Origin: Lytechinus variegatus
Taxonomy: Eukaryota; Echinodermata; Echinoidea; Temnopleuroida; Toxopneustidae
NCBI RefSeq assembly: GCF_018143015.1
Contig: NC_054742.1
Location: forward strand, 57,235,195-57,299,194
Direction of reading: 5' to 3'
DNA: 64,000 nucleotides
Part shown: in pieces, positions 57,301 through 64,000 of the stretch
Layout: every line of letters starts with the position of its first letter
Numbering within the stretch: the first letter of the stretch is position 1
Program-made: the position numbers and the translations under genes
The notes under the pieces: generated by a model
The model's database searches: none
What the model was told of the DNA's origin: nothing
The model's input: the letters and a program-made list of their open reading frames with translations, nothing else

Positions 57301-58423
57301 TTAGAGCAAAGGCCGAGCGCGCGCTCGATCAAGGGGTGGGGGGGGCTGTATGTGGGCTGGGGCGGTGGACTTGCAGGAGAATTACTAGTATAGGGCCTAC
57401 TGTTATACCGGTATCGAGGTTTTTGACCTGACAGAGAGGGGACAAGTAGAAGAAGAAAAAGAGTTGTCTTGTCTATACTGTGTGATGGGCGGAAATCCCA
57501 GGGGGGGGGGACAGGGGGACGCGTCTCCCCCCTATCCAAAATAATGAGGGGGTCACAATATCAAGGTATTTTGTGATTGAAAGCGATGATCAAAATAAAA
57601 CATTAATTTTTGACGAGATGACCTTACCTTTTGGGTGATAACCCATTTTTCTTCTTTATTTTTTTCTCAGTGCTTGTCAAATTTATTTTGGTCGAAATAA
57701 CCTTACATTTTTTTTTGCTTGTCAAATTTTCCAGCCCCTGGTCCCCCGAGCTTTCCGCCATTGCTATGAAAGTTTGTCTATTTCGTATACTGCATTGCTT
57801 TATCAAGAGTTCATGATCGCAGCCAACCTAAAGAGGAGACAGAATGATGGAACTGACTACACTGAGGCAGAACCGCAGAAGCAATTAGCATATTACCGGC
57901 CTACACCTATAGCTGGAGCCCACCTCCCGGCTCACCCGCTGTTTGCCTGTGGCAGCATTATTAGCAGGCCCGGCAGCAAATACAAAACATAACAAAACGC
58001 CCCCCCCCCCAAAAAAAAAGTAAAATTATTCAAATTATAGTGACACCCAGCTCTTCATCAGATCCCGGTTATTGCATGAGCCCCTATAGGCCTACTGCAA
58101 GGTTTATGGGGGGCACTAGGCGGTTCAGCCTGAAATGACTTACCCCGCCCCTTAATTTGCCATTAGAAAAGAAAATAATAAAAATAAAACGGGGTTCAGA
58201 CCTAACAAAAGCAACTACACAAACAGCTCCCCACACAAAAGTGAAAGGTCAGGGAGGGATCAGAAGTGCAGATCGACCCATTTTTTATTCAAAATGTCAT
58301 TGTGAATTTTCTTTAGGGGGGTCCCCGAGAACCCTGGTATTTCAGCGTTTTACGCTGCTGTCAATGAACTACACCTCATGCAATCCATGAGATTGCATTG
58401 ATTTTCTCAATATTTTATTTTGT

Positions 58424-58465
58424 CTGCTTGAGTGATTTCTGCCTGTTCAGAAATCACTCAAGCAG
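58424..58465. promoter_or_regulatory. Perfect 18-bp stem, 6-nt loop, upstream of the NMRAL1-like start
   Basis: CTGCTTGAGTGATTTCTG and CAGAAATCACTCAAGCAG flank CCTGTT, 146 bases upstream of the ATG. Too short for a microRNA precursor. Confidence 0.55.
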
Positions 58466-58610
58466 TCAAAAAAATTCACACGAAGAGAAATATCATCGTC
58501 AGACAAAGGGCGCAGGTTAATATCGCTCAAGTAACTCATAAAATACTCTAAACGCGTGACAGAGAAGAGTGCTGTTGTGTCCGATTTTTATGAGGATTTT
58601 TTTATGAACG

Positions 58611-58767
58611 ATGTCGACTTCGAATCAGAGGTTGATCACGGTGTTCGGGGCGACTGGAAGCCAGGGTGGGTCTCTGATAAAAGCTTTGCTCGAGGATGGG
58701 ACTTTTTCTGTTCGAGGTGTAACCAGAAATGCAGATGGCGATGCGGCTTTGAAACTAAAGAAGATGG
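58611..58767 (+). CDS. NMRAL1-like: First coding exon of an NMRAL1/HSCARG-like NAD(P)-binding protein (partial)
   Basis: The exon encodes 52 residues plus one base, with donor ATGG|GTAAGAAC. The N-terminus ITVFGATGSQGGSLIKALLE carries the Rossmann glycine motif GxxGxxG at residues 13-19. It continues DGTF.VR.VTRN, which matches the start of NmrA-like family protein 1, a redox sensor that binds NADPH and shuttles to the nucleus at low NADPH in vertebrates. No second exon was found before the window ends, so the first intron exceeds 5 kb. An upstream out-of-frame ATG at 58604 and an overlapping reading frame (58556-58771) could dampen translation. Confidence 0.85.
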
Positions 58768-58847
58768 GTAAGAACTATTGTTGCAAAGGCCTATTGATTT
58801 ATTAATTATCTCTAAATAACTCTGATATATAAATATGGTTTATTTGC

Positions 58848-60218
58848 TTCGCCAAAAAAAAAAAAAAGATTTTTAAAGTCTATGTTTCAAATTATAATGT
58901 CGATATTTTGGTGTTAATAGGTGCTCTGAAGTCGTATCTTTCAAATGCCATGAAAAAAATAGTTTCGTTCATGCTTAAGCGCGCGAACACGAAATGTTTT
59001 TGTCGGGGGTTAACAAGGAGGATTGCACCAAAATGTCATTATGATAATCGGACTTTTTCTAATCAGCAGACTTACTCTTAATCTTTTCATTATCTTTGCC
59101 ATAATTTTCGAATTATGCGGTCAAAATTAATTTTCAAAACTGTTTATTTGCTTGAACTGTTCTCTTGTTGCTTCTTTTTAATACGTTCTCTTTTAGCTTT
59201 GAATATTCTTATTTTAAGAAAAAAAATCAACCGAAGTATGAGAGAGCGTGTATTATTTTGTCAATTCTTTTCATTGTGTGCTACAAAGCTTATGGAGCCT
59301 TTGAACAGTGGCATACAGATGGGCGGGGCCCCCCCCCATAAAAAGTGGAAAGGAAATAAAGGAAAGATAGAAAGTGAAATATGATTATTTTCTGAATATT
59401 ACGTCAAAAATTATCACAAAATTTGATAGTTAAATAAAAAAAGAAAAAAAAATGCTTGCTCGCTTTGCTCACTCACAACTTTTTAATTCATTTTATAAGA
59501 TGCATTTTAACGCAACTCTTTCTGCAACAGGCCCCAGGGGCCTGTTGCAGAAAGAGTTGCGTTAAAACGCAAGTCAAAAAATCAATCGCAAGTCCAAAAT
59601 GCGCGCTGTTGATTGGCTGAAAATCAAGTTACGCATAATTTTCAGAGTTGCGATTGATTGCAACTCTTTCTGAAAATTTTGTCATTTCTCTCCGAGATGT
59701 GACACCGCTATGATTGTCACAGCTTTTCTAAACATTGTCTTTTCCCTGCCATATCTCTCAAAGTTTTTTAAAGGTACCATATTATAATTCGTTTCACATA
59801 ATAAACGGGTTTCAATAATCACAAGTTCTTCCAATTAACAATGCAAATCTTCATGCTTGGGTTGACAAAAAGTCTTCTTTTCTTACTTATGAAGGAAAAT
59901 TCAAAGGTAAAAGAAATTTGAATGAAAATCAAAATAAATAAATAAACTTGAAAATGAAATTTGACAGCATAATTCAAAAATCACGGCAGAGATAATGAAA
60001 ATTAAATGGAGGTCTGCTGATTAGCAAAAAGTCTGATAATCAAATTTCTGATTTCTGTCATTTGGGCGCAAACCTCTTTTGGACCCCGACAAAAACGTCC
60101 CGTGTTCGCTCAAGCATGAATGGCAACTCAAAGATAAGATTTCAGAGCATCTATCAATGCCAAAATATAGATATCATAATTTGAAACAATTTTTTTACTT
60201 TTAAAAACTGTCCCGTTT
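58848..60218. mobile_element. DNA element with long (about 280 bp) terminal inverted repeats
   Basis: 58860-59140 and 59945-60215 are inverted copies: TTTCAAATTATAATGTCGAT against ATCATAATTTGAAAC, GTGCTCTGAAGTCGTATCTT against AGATTTCAGAGCATC, and CTAATCAGCAGAC against GTCTGCTGATTAG. No transposase frame survives between them. A palindromic MITE sits inside. It lies in the NMRAL1-like intron. Confidence 0.75.
59503..59690. mobile_element. MITE (GCCTGTTGCAGAAAG family) with head-to-head terminal palindrome
   Basis: A 34-bp arm pair centred at 59536 (GCAACAGGCCCC against GGGGCCTGTTGC, extending to GCGTTAAAACGC) has one mismatch. The main element runs right to about 59675, ending GCAACTCTTTCTG. 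Confidence 0.7.
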
Positions 60219-60594
60219 TTTGTAATACGCACTGTAGTTCCCAGATAAAAGATCATTCGAGACACAGTTTAGACATAATGGCGTAAGATAATGTTGGACT
60301 AAAAGTGATGCAAAGTATGAGAAATTTTAAAGATGCACACCGACATCACGTGATTTAAAATCTCTTTATACCTGTGTTAGCTCTACTACTTGCATTACTT
60401 TCTTAAACATATACAACTTAAAAAGCAAGTTAGCTGAGGATGTACAATATTTTATGAATAATTTATTTTTATATTCTTATGAGCTTTGATTTGAAAAATG
60501 ATTCTGTGTTCAAATTACTCTATTCTTGTATTTCCATTTGTATCAAACGAATTTGTTTTCATGGCCTGCTTATCTGCCACAAAGCATCACGGTT

Positions 60595-60757
60595 GGGGGC
60601 ATTTCATGAAAGGACTTGTCAGACATTTTATTCGACAGGTCCCATTTTATCCGACATTTACCATAGGAACAAAGCCTCTCCGCCAATCAAAATCAGGGAA
60701 AGATGTCAGATCTGAAAACTTGTCGGAAGAAAATGTTGATGAAACGCTCATCTGAAC
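60595..60757. mobile_element. Second copy of the GAGCGTTTCAT MITE
   Basis: GGGCATTTCATGAAAGGACTTGTC at the left and GTTGATGAAACGCTCATC at the right, with the same TTGTCGG/TCCGACA motifs in inverse orientation. It lies in the NMRAL1-like first intron. Confidence 0.75.
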
Positions 60758-61479
60758 TGCTTAACGGATAAAATGTGTGTAAAGGAAAATTTAACTTTGT
60801 TGTCGATGCAGGCAATCACGACATGCCTATATCGTAAAATTGATGAAATCAGGGGCGGCAGAACGGGGGGGGGGGCATGTGGGCACTTGCTGTGATAGAA
60901 GAAAAAATTGAAGAAAAATAATCTTTTTAAAAATGGAAATGGCCTTTGTAAAAATGAAATGTGCACTTTTTAAAATGAAATACCCTTTTTGAATTAAAAC
61001 AATTCATTTCAAGTTAGAAAATCACGAAATCACAAATGACTTCAAAACGTGCCATAATACAGTGCGTCCCACAAAAAAGGAAACCCATTTTCAGAGATAT
61101 ATTTCACCATTAATAAATATATTTTTACAACAAATTTGCTACTAATCGCAAGAGTGGAATGTCATCTCTAATTTGGAACCAACAGCTTAGCAAATCGTTC
61201 ACGCATGGCAGATTACAAACAATAAATATCGAAACATATCAGAAACGATTTGCGCAGAAATTCTCACATCAGGGATCAGTGAGAGAATCTTAAAGGATAC
61301 ACACAAAGAAAATTCACGAAAGTGATGATTATAGACAAATTATATATGAATGGAAAGGTCTTGTCTTTTTATACACAAATATGTCACTAAAAAGTCTTAC
61401 AGATGTTGTGAAATGCAAGAAATGACATTAATAGAGACCCTTCTCAGCCCCCCAGCCGCCCCAGGCAGACATTCACGCG

Positions 61480-61805
61480 ATCGAAAACAGTCGAGAATAA
61501 TGACGTCACATGATCGACTACACACTATCTCTCTGTGCATAATACACTGATACACCTTCCTGGTCTCTATTTTTCTTCGAATTTACCGTTTTCTTCATGT
61601 GTTGTGATATCCGATTTCGACATCTTCAGACTATAAGAGAACCAGAACTGTGTTACTTTGTCCATTTTTATTGAATTATGAACTGGAAAGACCGATTTTG
61701 TCCACTCGACAGTCTTCGTTGTGTTGCTCTGATTCCAAGCTGTATACGGTCCCATTCACTTGCTGCCGATGCAGGTTACGCTGTTTGATCCAGTCAAAAG
61801 TCAAG
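61480..61805 (+). ncRNA. Possible noncoding first exon with CRE and splice donor
   Basis: A perfect CRE palindrome TGACGTCA is at 61501. A strong donor (GTCAAG|GTAAGC) ends at 61805. An acceptor (TTCTACACACAG) lies at 62781. Joining them gives no substantial reading frame, so a noncoding RNA or 5' UTR is the only support. Confidence 0.25.
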
Positions 61806-61809
61806 GTAA

Positions 61810-63079
61810 GCATGTTTGGAAACTGTAGTCTGTACTTGTTCTGACGATGCATTCAGCCTTTTTTCAGGTCAGATGACAGATACAGATCTGATATAATTTT
61901 AGAATTATGCATTTTGGCATGACTACTATTAAAATTAAAAAGTCTTTATTTTAGAAATAATGTTTTTGCACAATTCCAGCAGATTTTTCTTCACAAAGTC
62001 AAGACTTCAGTCAGATTTCTAAATAAACTGGTCAGGACTCAGGCGATTAAATTATTTAGGAGCACTGGCATGGACCATGGCTGAAAATATGCTGTTTCAG
62101 AGGAATGTTTGGCATTATCGTAGTTTTTGTCACCAGTCCATTCACTGCCGTTTATTTCGTCAACGGCGGTGATCCACTCCCATTGACTTTGTACACAACG
62201 AGCGCACAAACACCAAATTTCACGATAAGGCCGAATGTTTTCACGATAAGGCCAAATGTTTAAGTTTTTATTATACACAGGTCTAGTACCCAATGCGTTT
62301 ATGCTCAGGAGGGCCCTGTATCGTATACATCCAGATACACAGAATTATATCACCATAATGCCGATGTCATGAAGCAAGACAAATTTTCAGCAGTGGTTAC
62401 TCTGATCATGCTGATTCCTGGCCAAAACTAGAGTCTGGTGTTTCTTTCTGATTAGAGTGCTTCTACATATGAATGCGTAGTGCCTTCAACATAAAACAAT
62501 AAAGATAAATGCACTCTTTGTAATGACACAGAGTACCGTACCTCAAGTGATTCACTACCGCTAAGTGGTAAGTAGAGTGGGGCCTACACAAACATCACTT
62601 GAGCGTTGAGGTAGAGCACCAGTGTTCTGAGTGGAATTTTTCAGGTGTCTAAACCTACTATTATTTGTTGTTGACCGGAATTACATGCCACTGCACGTCG
62701 TCAATCATCAAGATAATGAAATTCATACTTTGATTTGATTATTTAAATTATTTCTTTATTTTTTCTCTCTTCTACACACAGATCTGCACACTTGCTGACT
62801 CTGGTGACTTCTGGTCTCTGCTCGCTACTTCAATCTGGGAGATTCCATCATGTCTTCTTACTGATTTGGATATAGCCTTTTTTTTTCACTCTTTCCAGGA
62901 GCTACGATGCAAGTTTTGGACTGATAATGATGCAACAGAAAATTTATCTTTATCGATCTTGGAAACGATTTTGAGCACAGTTTTGGAGAGAACTAAAAAA
63001 ATTGACTTGGACAGGAATACAGCTTGTCGAAAATAAGAACACACAACTTAAAACGAAAAAAACAATTTTAATGTTATTA
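61810..63079. other. Intronic sequence of the NMRAL1-like gene; no exon recognised
   Basis: Scanned for a continuation of the NmrA-like fold (VVxGD/DDxxSL, TNYWE-type motifs) without success. Contains a duplicated GGCC.AATGTTT block near 62225-62262. Confidence 0.4.
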
Positions 63080-63262
63080 GGGCGTTTTGCAAGAAATTTT
63101 CTAATCAATCACACGTCCCAAATCAAGGGTAAGTCCTTTGATTAAAGACAAACATGTACATGTAGTTGAACTGCTATTGCAACTCAACCTTATTACGCTT
63201 GAATTTGAATTTAAGACTTACGCTTGATTTGCAATGGAACATAAGTTTCTTGCAGTGCCCCA
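63080..63262. mobile_element. MITE (TTGCAAGAAA family), complete
   Basis: GGGCGTTTTGCAAGAAATTTT at the left and AAGTTTCTTGCAGTGCCCC at the right, with AATCAAGGGTAAG mirrored by CTTACGCTTGATT. Confidence 0.7.
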
Positions 63263-63606
63263 TATTTGTGTTTTGTTATCAGATATCTAACGTGCTGATT
63301 TTTCTCGAAAGGTATAATATATTTGTCCTTTTAAACGGTATTTGAATATGGGTACGCCTTTTATTTGTTTTCCACAATATTTATTGCATGTACATGTATG
63401 AACAGAAGTGAAATATTTATTGTGAAGCACTGAATGTTGTGTGCTGTTGTGTGATGGTTCATCATTTTGTTTTGTTCTAAGACTGTAAGCCTGGTGGGTG
63501 TGAGGAAGTGGCCTGATGAAAGAAAAGTGAACATGTGCCCAATTACAGATTTGCATATTTTAAGACAATTTTGTTTCTGGATAAATATTGCTATGCATTC
63601 CCTACA

Positions 63607-64000
63607 TTAAGAGTAAAGGAGAAGTCCACACAATCAAAAATTCATTTGAATTTAAAGAAAAATAAGATATTGCAGGAAATTTCATAAAACTTTGATTCAA
63701 ATTAATATAATTACTACTCTAACATTGAGAAATTTTGCCTAATTTATAAAACGATGATATGCTCATCTGTGTCGATGTGCAAATTACACTAACCGTTATG
63801 TCACACGCACTAAGTTCTTTTGTATTTTGTTGTTTGATATATTTACATGACATGTAGATTTGATATTTAATTTTCTATTTATTTTCTGAAAAATTTTCAG
63901 AGGGATTTTAATTCCTCCAAATAACATTTAGAGTTACAGTTCCGTAAATGTAACCTATTGTGTTCGGATGAAGAAATTCCTATACTCAAATCTGCAAAGA
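63607..64000. mobile_element. Left end of a further AAAGGAGAAGTCCAC-type MITE, cut by the window
   Basis: AGTAAAGGAGAAGTCCACAC, then AATTTAAAGAAAAATAAGA.. and GATGATATGCTCATCTGTG, resemble the left arm of the TTAA-flanked families. Confidence 0.5.

Overview
This is AT-rich, intron-rich animal DNA. It is crowded with short inverted-repeat elements, tRNA-derived SINEs, G/C homopolymer runs and TGACCTTTGACCT satellite units. The gene content and repeat style suggest a marine deuterostome invertebrate, most likely a sea urchin. That is an inference, because no species-diagnostic sequence is present.

Three host genes can be read exon by exon. (1) Minus strand, 491-23665: a 15-exon, 509-residue PXK/Slowpoke-binding-protein-like pseudokinase. 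It has an N-terminal transmembrane segment where PXK has its PX domain, a degenerate kinase fold, and a C-terminal Pro-rich plus WH2 actin-binding tail. (2) Minus strand, 32374-52862, with a probable 5' UTR exon near 57.2 kb: a 17-exon, 890-residue GRAMD4 orthologue with a long Ser-rich N-terminus, coiled coil, hydrophobic hairpins, GRAM domain and Ser/Ala-rich tail. Every splice junction in both models keeps reading phase. (3) Plus strand, from 58611: the first exon of an NMRAL1 (HSCARG)-like NADPH sensor. Its remaining exons lie beyond the window or were not found. GRAMD4 and the NMRAL1-like gene are divergent, starting about 1.3 kb apart.

Mobile DNA fills the introns and spacers. It includes a P-element/THAP9-type transposase relic antisense inside GRAMD4 intron 8, a decayed short-LTR Ty3/gypsy-like fossil in the 3' spacer of GRAMD4 (28.2-31.0 kb), two tRNA-SINE families, several families of TTAA-flanked MITEs, two large fold-back elements (8.8-9.25 kb and 13.7-14.0 kb), a 1.75-kb TIR element (5.9-7.7 kb) and a long-TIR element in the NMRAL1-like intron (58.85-60.2 kb).

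The most unusual observations are these: a membrane-anchored, WH2-tailed pseudokinase architecture; three separate local tandem duplications at exon ends of GRAMD4 (exons 3, 16 and 17), two of which carry extra splice sites; and a tandem array with five perfect DR1-type nuclear-receptor half-site pairs in the first-exon intron of the pseudokinase gene. I see no CRISPR array, operon or other prokaryotic system; this is not a prokaryotic window.
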